From positions 1-64,000 of the forward strand of contig CM106586.1 of assembly GCA_048013815.1 (NCBI GenBank): a stretch of DNA of 64,000 bases. Reading direction: 5' to 3'. Below are positions 32,871 to 42,245 of this stretch, in pieces. The position numbers and the translations under genes are program-made. A model generated the notes under the pieces. The model saw only the letters and a program-made list of their open reading frames with translations, was not told where the DNA came from and made no database searches. The DNA is from Setoptus koraiensis (lineage: Eukaryota; Arthropoda). Numbering within the stretch: position 1 is the first letter of the stretch; each line of letters opens with the position of its first letter.

Positions 32871-33900
32871 TAATAAATAAACTCTTCATGATTCAGTCAA
32901 AGTTGGATGACTTCTAATTATAAAATATAAATATGTGCCTCATGATTATATATATCTCTCTCTCCCTCTCTTTCTCGCTTTCTCTCTTCCTCGTGACATT
33001 TGATCGGTATCTCCAATCTAGCACAAAGATTTCTGATCTTTGCCAGCAACTTGTTAGATTCTTTTCTTTGGGGTCATCACTTTGTAATCAAGTTTCGTCA
33101 TAGGAACCTCTATAATTTTGTGTATTAGAGATTCCTTCTTTTCATTCAGCAAGACACAATTGCTCACTCAGCGTAGCAGAACGAGGACACCAATTCACAG
33201 AGAAAGGCTGAATATAGACCACATAATCAGTATAATATAGTAAAGTAATAAACTATCCAGAAATCTGTAGCCTGAGAGTCTGTTGTAAGTTTCGTCAGAA
33301 ACAGGTAGTCAGGCTTTTAGTCCCAACCGGTAAGCGGTCCTAACCGTATTAGATTAGACTTTGAACTTGGCCGATTTCAAACAAAAGATTCGAAGACTAG
33401 TTGATAGTCTCCAAACTAGTCGATTGTTGATAGTCATAGTATCACAATCGCCTGACTTGCGAGATTACGGGTGCTGATAGTTTAACACGCACGTTGAATC
33501 CTTTTAAAATTCCTTCAAAACGACCAAAAACTTGTAAACAATTTTGTCGGTAGTGCCAGCCTAGAAACAATATTCAATTGCAAAGCCGCGTCAATTTAGT
33601 AGCCACATATCGCGGTCGTAGCGAGCTCTGTGCGAGTGAGGTAAATTTAGTATATAAGTAGAAACACGCGGAATTAATCCTTATCATCTTGATCTTGTGA
33701 GTAAATTGAGATTTTATTTACAGAGGTTATTTCGGTCAACATCAATTTACCGTGCACAAACAACAAAATTATCGAGCCAATCAGTCTGGCTGTGTAGACA
33801 TCACACAAATAATAGCGTGATTTTTAATCCTGCTTAAGACCAATTGGCCAGGTACAATTAAAAATACCGTGTGTGCATTGTCTTTCTCATCAGTGAAAAC
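32871..33900. other. Spacer with an unassigned + strand TATA box
   Basis: The first 100 bases hold the polyA signal of the zinc-finger gene and a CT-rich run (about 32956-32990). At 33651-33658 a TATATAAG box is followed, 38 bases later, by a GTGAGTAAA splice donor-like site (about 33696). No ATG frame lies between them. The 3' end of MITOK on the minus strand lies at the right edge; ATTAAA on that strand is near 33828-33823. Confidence 0.4.
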
Positions 33901-34794
33901 CTATTTACTATAGACCCACCGAGCAATCTGGTTACTAAGGAGAGATAGGCCAGTAAAGCTATACATCAACCATAGAATAGATTTACTTTCTTGTTTTGGT
34001 TCGTCGGCACTGTTGGTCACAACCCTCAAACCCAAATGTTCCATTATAATACGGATCATGGCATCGATGTTTTCGATTCTCTCGTGGATTTTTCCTAGCT
34101 CTTCTCTTTCAATGTGACCATCGGTGTCACAGATGGACTCTCGCTCGGAACTGCTCATCGATTGAGGACTTTTCTCCATTTGCTCAAGTTTCCCAACATG
34201 ATCTTTAATCATTTTTAGATTTTTTGAATTATTCTGTGATATAAGCCATATAATGGCAGTCACTATTGAGCAAACAAAACCAAGATATCTTGTTTTATCT
34301 AGCCTAGCTATTTCAAGCTCGTGGCTTCTTCGTAAAAGTTTGGAAAAGTTATCGAAACTTTCTTCTTCATGCCTTTGAAGCTTGTGGAGGTTCTCAGTTA
34401 GACCACACTCATCTTTAACTAATTTATGTTCCTTAGTTATAAGATCTAAGAATGCATCGCTGGTTCTTTGAGTTGCGTCTATTTTGGCTTTTAATTCACG
34501 GATGTTCTGGTGAAGTCTTTCCACCTGAATCTGCGCCTGTTTTCTTCGTTTTGTTGCATTAACATATTCTTCTTCTGCTTTAATCACATCTTCTTGATTG
34601 CGTCGCAAGCCAGCTATACCAAATATCTCCTCATATAGGTTGTTGTATTTGTGAATCAGAGGATATAATTTTTTGAGCAGATTGCCAGGATACGATGCTT
34701 CATTGTTGACCGACTTATTTATCACATGATTATTACTGTGGGGCCCTTTAAATAGTTTCAGGGAGCCACTTAACGATTTGAAACGATTCAACAT
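33901..34794 (-). CDS. CCDC51: CCDC51/MITOK-like mitochondrial potassium channel subunit
   Basis: The minus-strand frame is longer, but its first codon is GTG. ATG 34794 gives MLNRFKSLSGSLKLFKGPHS, a basic amphipathic mitochondrial presequence, and a 297-aa protein; ATG 34878 (325 aa) is the alternative. The body matches CCDC51: YNNLYEEIFGIAGLRRNQEDV (WWDRYEEFVGLNEVREA in the human protein), a long coiled coil, TM1 at YLGFVCSIVTAIIWLIS and a C-terminal TM2 at SILWLMYSFTGLSLLSNQI. In mammals MITOK forms the pore of the ATP-sensitive K+ channel of the inner mitochondrial membrane with the ABCB8 partner (MITOSUR). Spacing of helices and length (human 411) fit, with a shorter inter-helix segment. 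No intron is seen. Confidence 0.8.
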   Translation of the reverse strand: MLNRFKSLSGSLKLFKGPHSNNHVINKSVNNEASYPGNLLKKLYPLIHKYNNLYEEIFGIAGLRRNQEDVIKAEEEYVNATKRRKQAQIQVERLHQNIRELKAKIDATQRTSDAFLDLITKEHKLVKDECGLTENLHKLQRHEEESFDNFSKLLRRSHELEIARLDKTRYLGFVCSIVTAIIWLISQNNSKNLKMIKDHVGKLEQMEKSPQSMSSSERESICDTDGHIEREELGKIHERIENIDAMIRIIMEHLGLRVVTNSADEPKQESKSILWLMYSFTGLSLLSNQIARWVYSK

Positions 34795-35699
34795 GATAGA
34801 CAATGACGGATACTCTTGTTGAATCAAAACGTAAACAAAACAAAAAATCGCAGTTCTCACTTTTCTCTCGAGTGCCATGTGTTTTATTGGAAGCACGTAC
34901 TGCAGGCGAAAAGCCACCCGCTATTGCCTGAACCTCACCATATGACAACAGATGATAGTTACAGTATCGCACACGAGGATATTCGCAGCTCACCGTTGAC
35001 AGTTGCGATGCAAAGTTAACATGAAGAAAATGAAAACGAAAATTGGAAGTTCGATAACGATAAGATAATGGTAGCCATTGAATCGAGAAAAGATTAATAA
35101 TTCAGTCTTCGAAACTGCTGTCAGCCGCTGACAGTCATCGAGGGAATTCCAATTTGGCGCTTCAGAGATTACCTAACAACGGGTAACCTTCCCTCGATAA
35201 CATCTTGATGGCAAATATTTTTCTCAGATTGACGAAATGTCCTTGTTAAAATAAAATTCGCTATTTTATGACAAGACTTAACACTAGTGCAAAAATAATG
35301 GAGCCCGAAAAAGATGCGGAAAAATGTGCCCATCTTTAGCTTTTTCATGTTCACATTTCATGAAATAAAGCGTCCATAGTATCGGGATTAGTTGTGCAGT
35401 AAACGCAGTGTTTATGAAATACTTGTGAAATATTCCAGATACTAGTTCGAGAATGAGCAATAGTTCCTTGACCTGTTCTCTAGTTCGTGCTGTAGATGAG
35501 AAAAAAAAAATACCAGGTCATGAGCCTGTCAAAATGACCAATTCATAGATGAGATCATTTAAACGCTCTCAAATCAGCCTATCAGTCCTTTATTCGTTCT
35601 TTCAGTAAACGAACAAGATGATGTTATGTAATAGCCCCTTAAATTCTGTTACTGTCTTTATTTAAATTGTCTACACTTCAACCATATTTGTTACTCACT
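34795..35699. promoter_or_regulatory. Divergent promoter region of CCDC51 and PTPMT1
   Basis: No gene is supported. The part up to 34917 is the open upstream extension of the CCDC51 frame (may be 5' UTR). An 11-A run is near 35500. PTPMT1 transcription should start in the last 100 bases; the frame there opens at TTG 35667, so I start the gene at ATG 35700. Confidence 0.35.
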
Positions 35700-36266
35700 A
35701 TGTTGAGTACTATTTACAGGGCAGGATTCCTTCCTTCATTGGGGTATAATATTGTTTTAAATAAATTGAATATAAGAGAATGGCATAACAGAATCAACGA
35801 CAAGATCATATTAGGTGCATTGCCATTTAAATCCGGACTAGATCATTTAATAAATGAAGAATCTGTCGCAGGGGTAGTTTCCATGAATGAAAATTTTGAG
35901 CTTACATGGCTAAGGAGATGGGTCTGCAATAGAGAGGACTGGTTGGAGAATAATGTGAAATTTTTACAGTTACAAACCCAAGATATATTTGAGACACCGT
36001 CGCAGGATAAATTAAAAGCAGGAGTTGAATTTATTATGTCTTTCGATGAAAATCCAAATCAATGTGTATATATTCATTGTAAGGCAGGTAGAACTCGCAG
36101 TGCCACTTTAGCTGCTTGTTATCTAATGAAAAAAAATAATTGGACCCCAGAGCAAGCGTATGAGCTTCTAAAATCCAAGAGACCTCAAACTGCATTGCAC
36201 AAGCCACAATGGGAGGCCATGAGACTTTTCTATACGGAACAAATTCAAGGTGATCATAATGAATAA
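35700..36266 (+). CDS. PTPMT1: Mitochondrial phosphatidylglycerophosphatase / dual-specificity phosphatase PTPMT1
   Basis: The single exon encodes 188 aa (human 201). The N-terminal sequence MLSTIYRAGFLPSLGYNIVL is basic and hydrophobic, as in PTPMT1 targeting signals, then REWHNRINDKIILGALPFK and GVVSMNENFEL are family-specific. The catalytic P-loop is HCKAGRTRSAT, with the nucleophilic Cys and Arg of CX5R in place. The enzyme removes phosphate from phosphatidylglycerophosphate to make phosphatidylglycerol on the matrix side of the inner membrane, a step of cardiolipin synthesis. The stop codon (36264-36266) lies inside the AATAAA polyA signal (36262-36267), so the 3' UTR must be about 10-30 bases. 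It is convergent with PTAR1, with 79 bases between stop codons. Confidence 0.94.
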   Translation: MLSTIYRAGFLPSLGYNIVLNKLNIREWHNRINDKIILGALPFKSGLDHLINEESVAGVVSMNENFELTWLRRWVCNREDWLENNVKFLQLQTQDIFETPSQDKLKAGVEFIMSFDENPNQCVYIHCKAGRTRSATLAACYLMKKNNWTPEQAYELLKSKRPQTALHKPQWEAMRLFYTEQIQGDHNE

Positions 36267-36345
36267 ATTTTCACATTTCAAAATAGAATCATCACAATGG
36301 TTGTATCTGAAAGCATAGTTTGGAGTCAAATCTATTCAACTTTGC

Positions 36346-37470
36346 CTAGTCGAACACTTTTGGTTCCATTCTTCCGATTGCTTCAATGTACCTACGCGTG
36401 ATAGTTTTAGACAGTTCATCGACATATCCCGTGGTCAGATCATCGTTTAACTTGATGAGAAAATCTCTTTCTCGAGATACCACTGATATCCAAGCTGGCG
36501 AGAGTTCAGTTTTTTCTTGTGTGAGATTCTTTATGGAATATAATATGAATTTACGATGCAGAAGAAAGGATTCTCTGATTTTGTACGTAAAAATTAGACC
36601 ATCCAACCAGTTCAGTTCTTCAATCAACATTGGAACATGTGAGTATTGGTCAGGTTGATTATCCTTAATGGTCGATGAGGAACTCTGGTCCACACATGAG
36701 TTAGAAACAAAATATCTGTCCTTGTGTGGAACAGGTATACCTGAAATTATTGCATTATCAGAGATAGAGCAAAAACAGTCTAAAAGCAGTTGACGGTAAT
36801 GATAGCAACTGTAATCTGACACGTGTCCCTCTATCCAAATCTTGGACTTATTCAATTGACGATGCAAAACATCGAATCGGTGCCGGCAAAAGTTTGATGT
36901 CAACCATGTGGCATATGTCCAAGCGTAATAGTTCCGGCTATATTGTTCACATGCCCTCGAACAGAAATGAAACTCTTCCTCAACGAAACTATCGTTTAAC
37001 TGTTGAAATTTGAATTTTCTCAGGTATTCTACCAACCATTGACGATATGTAAATACGTCATCAGACTTGGGCTTCCGTGTCATGGCTAGAGTGTTGAGTT
37101 TGAGCTCATTCCATGGGTCTAGGTATTCCTCAGATACTAATGTTCTGCGAATATTCCACGCAGTTGTGTTGTCTGGATTGAGAAGAACAAGTAGCCTACT
37201 ATGGTTAGAGAGTAAATTGAATTGATTTTCCTCGAGCCAGAGTTTTTTGTGGCCAAGTAGATGTGAGCTTGAGTATAGAAATAACAATCGTAAACACCAA
37301 CTTTCTAACGCCAACTTGTTCTCCTCAATTATCACAGGGCTTTTGTTGCATCGATAGTCATCGCTTGTTGACATTATAGTAAATTCTACAAACTGTAGCC
37401 TATCAAGAGTGGAATTTAGGTCGGAAAATATTCTTTCGGCCAACGCATTGTCCTTTCCATATGATGCCAT
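36346..37470 (-). CDS. PTAR1: Protein prenyltransferase alpha-subunit repeat-containing protein 1
   Basis: The single exon encodes 374 aa (human 402), starting at ATG 37470. Prenyltransferase alpha-type helical repeats are seen as NPDNTTAWNIRRTLV, SRNYYAWTYATWL and YSCYHYRQLLLDCF, each with the invariant Trp/Tyr and Arg pattern. PTAR1 pairs with the RabGGT beta subunit as geranylgeranyltransferase type 3, which acts after farnesylation on substrates such as YKT6 and FBXL2. No zinc site is expected in the alpha subunit. A variant AATAGA on the minus strand lies about nine bases past the stop. No introns are seen. Confidence 0.88.
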   Translation of the reverse strand: MASYGKDNALAERIFSDLNSTLDRLQFVEFTIMSTSDDYRCNKSPVIIEENKLALESWCLRLLFLYSSSHLLGHKKLWLEENQFNLLSNHSRLLVLLNPDNTTAWNIRRTLVSEEYLDPWNELKLNTLAMTRKPKSDDVFTYRQWLVEYLRKFKFQQLNDSFVEEEFHFCSRACEQYSRNYYAWTYATWLTSNFCRHRFDVLHRQLNKSKIWIEGHVSDYSCYHYRQLLLDCFCSISDNAIISGIPVPHKDRYFVSNSCVDQSSSSTIKDNQPDQYSHVPMLIEELNWLDGLIFTYKIRESFLLHRKFILYSIKNLTQEKTELSPAWISVVSRERDFLIKLNDDLTTGYVDELSKTITRRYIEAIGRMEPKVFD

Positions 37471-37511
37471 ACTACTATTTTAATCTATACGAAGTAGATG
37501 ATATAATAAAT

Positions 37512-37796
37512 TTATACAAGATATTTTAAATCAACCCATGAGATTAACAAGGTCAATAAAACGAACACAATGAACAGTTGTTGTTGAATGAGAAACCTCA
37601 TGTCTATGATGATAACATGTGAGCAGCACGTATCAGCTGATTTCTGATGTCGAACTGACATTGTCAGCGATTTATATGTCACACCAATCTGATCAAGTTC
37701 TTCGCTGACTTCACAGTTGAGAAACGTGGATTTTTTCGACGTGTCTTTTGAAAAATAGCAAACATCAAGATACCTATGATACCAGAGTAACGACAC
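37512..37796 (-). CDS. Possible terminal exon of a small tail-anchored protein (unsure)
   Basis: The open frame begins with GTG, and a good splice acceptor (CATAG then GTATC) falls inside its first codons at about 37784. The peptide reads as coding (STFLNCEVSEELDQIGVTYKS) and ends in one hydrophobic helix, LFIVFVLLTLLISWVDLKYLV, a tail-anchor pattern. No ATG exon is evident between it and the polyA region of the next gene (37902). It may be a decayed gene, part of an mRNA with a distant first exon, or chance. An internal ATG would give 49 residues. Confidence 0.25.
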   Translation of the reverse strand: MSLLWYHRYLDVCYFSKDTSKKSTFLNCEVSEELDQIGVTYKSLTMSVRHQKSADTCCSHVIIIDMRFLIQQQLFIVFVLLTLLISWVDLKYLV

Positions 37797-37965
37797 AGGT
37801 GAATGTGAAGATGTAAGAACAATGGGAATGAGTCAAAAATCAAACATCAAATGACTATAACTGACACAAAGTTCACGAATAAGGTGTGCTATTTCATTTA
37901 TTGAATCTTAATTGTGTATTTGACTAAGTTGAAATCATTCTTACAAATAGTCGGCTCTCAGAATA

Positions 37966-39067
37966 TTATTTTCTTCCTAAGCCGAGTCCACCAGCTCCTT
38001 TAGCGCCCAGAGCAACTGACTGACCACCAGCAGCACCACCTAAAATGAATTGAAATAGATGACATATTTTAATTGAGAAGGTGACATTAGTGTCTACACG
38101 TGTTACGTAATTTCTTGTTGAGAGAAGATTTTGAATGTTTACAAACCTGTCTTAAATCCTGTTGCTCCTGCCGCACCTTTCTTGAAGCCGGCTTTTGTTG
38201 CCCCGCCGGCCGCAAACCCTTTAGCCCCACCGGAAGCCCCCTTCTTGAAACCAGCGGCCCCAGCGGCTCCGGCGAATCCTTTTTTGGCCACAAATCCTTT
38301 GCTTGCTCCCCCTGCAGCACCGTAGGCCGCTCCCTTGCCGAATTTGAATGCTGAATCATGATGGAATGCCTTGATTGTACCAAACGCCTTTTTATGTCCT
38401 GCTGCGAAACTTCCAAATTTACCTCCCTTTTTACCAAACTTGGCTGCGTATCCAGCACCGCTTGCGAAACCTTTCCCAGTCATCGATTCAATTGTCAATT
38501 AATACCATTCGATTGCTAAAGCTTAGAAACATCTAGCATCACATGATTCTATCAAGATACTTACCTGCTTTGTTACCTCCTTTCTTGAATCCGCCTGCAG
38601 CTGCCGCAGCACCCTTAGTGAATCCTGCCTTCTTACCAGCCTTAGCTCCGAATCCGGCTGCTCCTTTTGCTCCTGACTTGAATCCAGCGGCGGCTCCCTT
38701 CTTGAAACCTCCTTTAGCCAATACTGCACCGCCAGCACCCCCTCCAACGAGTGCACTCTCAGCAACACTCAATTGTTCCTCGCTTGCTGCTGTCTCGAAA
38801 TCTTCACCTTGCTCATTTTCGCCTTCACCTAAGCTTTCTGATGACCCACCGTCAAATTCATCGCCTAATTCATTTTCAGCCTGACAGTGGACAGAATAAA
38901 ATACTAGTGCCATACATAACAGCGCCAAATAGACCTATTTAGTTGAATTGAGTGAGGATTTGATATTTACGTGGTAATTTATATTGTAATTGTTGAACGT
39001 TTATATGTAAACAGTTAAAGTAGGATAGAAATCAATAGATACAACTTACTTTGGAAAGTTTTAACAT
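37966..39067 (-). CDS. Secreted Gly/Ala/Lys/Phe-repeat structural protein, four exons
   Basis: Minus-strand exons 39067-39050, 38934-38565, 38470-38147 and 38039-37966 give 261 aa with all frames consistent; introns are 115, 94 and 107 bp. The first is phase 0 and the other two are phase 1, each splitting a Gly codon. Exon 1 has only six codons and its splice completes a signal peptide (MLKLSKVYLALLCMALVFYS). An acidic Glu/Asp segment follows (about residues 27-60), then basic repeats of the GFKKGA type, including GFKSGAKGAAGFGAKAGKKA, and one HHDSAFKFGKG segment, ending GGLGLGRK. No cysteine occurs in the repeats. Such composition is typical of cuticle, cement or silk-like matrix proteins; I recognise no named family. 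AATAAA is at 37902-37897; a minus-strand TATATAAA (39305-39298) may be its TATA box. Confidence 0.85.
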
Positions 39068-39982
39068 TGTAACAGACAATTTGTGGGGATTGATGTAATT
39101 AAGATTGTACTCTCTTCCGGTGACTATCGTCAAAGATTGCTTGCGATAAAGTTTGTCCAATTTTTTTTTTGATTCCCTATCTTAATCATGAATTCTCAAG
39201 TGATCACGAGCTTAATATAACTTGTTGATACTAATTTTCTATGTTTATTCTCTTGTGATAGTCCCTGAATGATATCGAATGGTCGTAGATTTCATCATTT
39301 ATATACAAACTGTTCGTATACGGAAAAAAGCGTACTTTCCCAAGTATCTAAAGAATAATATGGACTGGACGTGGTTAAGACTATTTTAGCTACAGGAAAG
39401 GAACACTGCCAGTTCTATGCATAACTGCAACCTGAGATAACAGTGGTGACCACTGTACGATATCTATTATCTTGTTTGTAGTTGTTTTGTCGCCTAAAAG
39501 AGATATGATATTTTTCCTGCTAATGCACCTGTAAATTAGTTTTGCTTCGCTGATCGCCAGCTACAACAAATGGGTGACTAGAGTAGACATGAACTTGAAT
39601 AATGAGCCGAGTTCAACCAATATGGAGGTGCTAAATGTGTTCCCTCTTTTATGTACTTTTATCTTAGTTGAATAAAAATCACTGAAAAGGTGCCATTAGA
39701 ATGTGATAATAAATCAAGTTAGCTAGAAGAGGACCAACAAATGCACGCTTTACGTGACCATTCATACTAATTGGTATTATAAAAATTTTAGTAAGTTTAG
39801 TCATTCAATCGAATTCCAAGAATAATATTCTAATGATTGGCAACAAAGTTGTTATGTTATTCATGACAATCTAATGTCAATATAGGAAATTTGTAGTTTT
39901 TTACAACTAAAATGACTAGAATTTATCATACCCCACACTGGTTGCTATTAAGTGTAAGAAAGAACAAGTTTATCAACTTTAT
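39068..39982. promoter_or_regulatory. Spacer upstream of the repeat-protein gene and downstream of TADA3
   Basis: It carries the minus-strand TATATAAA at 39305-39298 and presumably the 5' UTR of the secreted repeat protein. The right end carries the TADA3 polyA signal. No other coding frame is supported. Confidence 0.4.
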
Positions 39983-41053
39983 TTATAAATTAATACTCAA
40001 TTCTTCACACCTGCGAAATATAGATTCTTGTTCTTCGATAGCTTTCCATGCGGCGTCCTTCTCCTTTTTGGTGGGATTTCGTTTCTTTTGTTTGGCTAGT
40101 ATTAGTTTCTGGTAGGAATCTATAACGTCGGCGTTGGCCACCTTGAGCTTTTCTCTCATTTCATCCAATTCTGCTCGTCTTTTAGCGCGAGCAATCAATG
40201 AAACCATAGCCTCTTTATTGTAAGTCTGTATAAGCGAGAGTTCATTTTGACAGCATCTTAATTCACGCAATAAATCATCATCTTCACTACCAAATGAAAT
40301 ATCATCCTGCTTGGTAAGTATGTGGTGTTCCTCTAGAGTTGTGCGTATTCTTTTTTCCAATAATTTAACATTGCCTAGGTGCAAATTACGAAATTTAAGA
40401 TTTTTTTTGTTATTTCCAGTTACGTTTGATCCTATTCCTAGCTCTGCTTCCATTTCATCAAAGCTATTTATATTCTCCTCAATCAAGCACGACACTAGAC
40501 GCTGAGTTAGGGCACCCAAGCAGGCTTTTTCATCCGGCGTAGATTTGTTAGGGGTCTTGGGCAAGGCACTATTGTTTTTACAATTCTTTTCATCAATATA
40601 AGATCGTAATCTCTCTATTTCCATTGCTGTAGGAGCGGCGCAAAATTGTTCGACAAATGGCCAGAATTTGTCTGGGGTACGGAAGGCAAGTTTATTATAG
40701 GATGTTGGACTTTCCACTTTAGACCTTTTACTAGGCCTATCATCGGTGGTTCGTGGGCTACTCTCGACACTGTTATCACTGCTAACGATACAATTACTGC
40801 TAGCACTACTTGCAGAGGAGAGATTATGTGATTTCCTAAGATTGATACTATTGACGTTATTGTTATTATTACTATTGACCTGCTGATTGCCCTGCTGACT
40901 AATGATGCTTTTTCCAGCCAATATTTGTAAATCTGATTCCAGTTGCCATTTCTTTTGCATCACATTGACTAGTGAAGATTCGATCTCTGTTTGTAGAATG
41001 TCGAGATCCTCCACATTGATCACATCTTGGTTTTTTTGAATGATGGAGAACAT
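39983..41053 (-). CDS. TADA3: Transcriptional adapter 3 (SAGA/ATAC subunit)
   Basis: The single exon encodes 356 aa (human 432). Matches to ADA3 are VEDLDILQTEIESSL near the N-terminus, TPDKFWPFVEQFCA, LGALTQRLVSCLIEENI, EDDDLLRELRCCQNELSLI and the strongly conserved AKQKKRNPTKKEKDAAWKAI near the C-terminus. The human protein has about 35 more residues before the first block; no splice acceptor is visible just upstream of ATG 41053, so the gene is either N-terminally short or has an unseen 5' exon. ADA3 bridges the histone acetyltransferase (GCN5/PCAF) and ADA2 in the SAGA and ATAC coactivators. A poly-Asn stretch and a Ser-rich insertion sit in the linker. The stop codon overlaps the minus-strand AATAAA (39983-39978). 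Confidence 0.92.
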   Translation of the reverse strand: MFSIIQKNQDVINVEDLDILQTEIESSLVNVMQKKWQLESDLQILAGKSIISQQGNQQVNSNNNNNVNSINLRKSHNLSSASSASSNCIVSSDNSVESSPRTTDDRPSKRSKVESPTSYNKLAFRTPDKFWPFVEQFCAAPTAMEIERLRSYIDEKNCKNNSALPKTPNKSTPDEKACLGALTQRLVSCLIEENINSFDEMEAELGIGSNVTGNNKKNLKFRNLHLGNVKLLEKRIRTTLEEHHILTKQDDISFGSEDDDLLRELRCCQNELSLIQTYNKEAMVSLIARAKRRAELDEMREKLKVANADVIDSYQKLILAKQKKRNPTKKEKDAAWKAIEEQESIFRRCEELSINL

Positions 41054-42245
41054 TATTATGTAATTAAAATGTTTCGTCGGATAAAATTAAATTCCTAGAA
41101 CACTCCATAGTTTGTTGTTGTTCTTTCGTTGTTTCTCTATATTCTATATTAGGTGTCACAAGTAAACCAAACTGCGCCAACCTTCTAAAGAGCATCTTTT
41201 TAAATGAACGCATACAATTAGCACAGTTTGTGTGAAAGCGCAATAACCATGGCACGCAACAACATAGGCAAGTATAGACTGAAGCTGACACAAACAGCAC
41301 ACACAGAATCGGTTGAGCGTTTCGTATTATTGTGCTGCACAGGATTCACTGTAGCCAATTTACTTACTTGTGGCCACCCTGTGCCTATCTACAGTGCAGT
41401 GTATGTAGTTTTCAACGTTCAATAGGGGGCTTACATTCGCATTTCGATACACAAACAGTACAGTTGACGTTCGCCAAAGCGCCTTCTGTTGCTGTATGTG
41501 TATTGCGGTGTCGTCGCTGTTGTGCCCACCCCCCATGGTTGCCGTTACCCCCATTGCTGCACCCCCCCCCCCCTAGTGCGCATCGAACAGACAGTTCGTT
41601 ACAATTCCATGTTAATGCGTAGGGCAAAAAATAACTTTTAGGCACACGCACATGAGACACACACAAACACACTTACTGTGACACACAAGAAGGGCGGCCG
41701 CCATTTTTCTTTTGTGCATGGTTGCCTGCATTATAGCATTGCTCTTGATGGCATGCAGTCCCCCTAGAATAGAAGCGCACACACACACACACACACACAC
41801 ACTGAAAGCCATTCAGTGTGTTTGTGTGAGTGCTTTCCCACCCGTCTACAAAATGTTCTGTGCAGCACTTAGGCACAGGACGTTCTCTGGATTGTGTGTG
41901 TGCCAGATTCAGTAGGCTTCCCTAGTGGTTATGAGTGTTCCGCAATACAAAGCAGTAATTTTTGCTCACAGCTACAGACTGTGCCTCAACAACTGTCAAT
42001 GTTCAGTTCAAAAAATGCACTGCGAAAGGCGTCGATAGAATAAACATAGAGTGGGGAGAGGGGAAAAATAATAGAGGATATAAAATACCAGTAATGAAAT
42101 CGATGCTTTCACAATATATCTTTATTATTACTAATCTTGGCTATCTCGTATTTTAATTTAAAAAAAACAAAACAAACAAAACATAACGACACTAGCATTA
42201 TTACAATTATTATTATCATTATAGGACTATTATTACCTTTTACAC
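41054..42245. promoter_or_regulatory. Divergent promoter region of TADA3 and the polyQ zinc-finger gene
   Basis: It contains a 12-C run (41564-41575), a (CA)n run (41778-41802) and, at 41697-41706, GCCGCCATTT, the reverse complement of the YY1-type AAATGGCGGC common in TATA-less promoters. A possible acceptor, CATTATAG at about 42224, suggests a 5' UTR intron for the zinc-finger gene. Several short open frames on both strands are low-complexity and not called. Confidence 0.45.

Noticed and set aside
41412-41915. Several overlapping frames between TADA3 and the polyQ gene
   Set aside because: Poly-Val/Cys translations of CA repeats and a C-run in a divergent promoter region.
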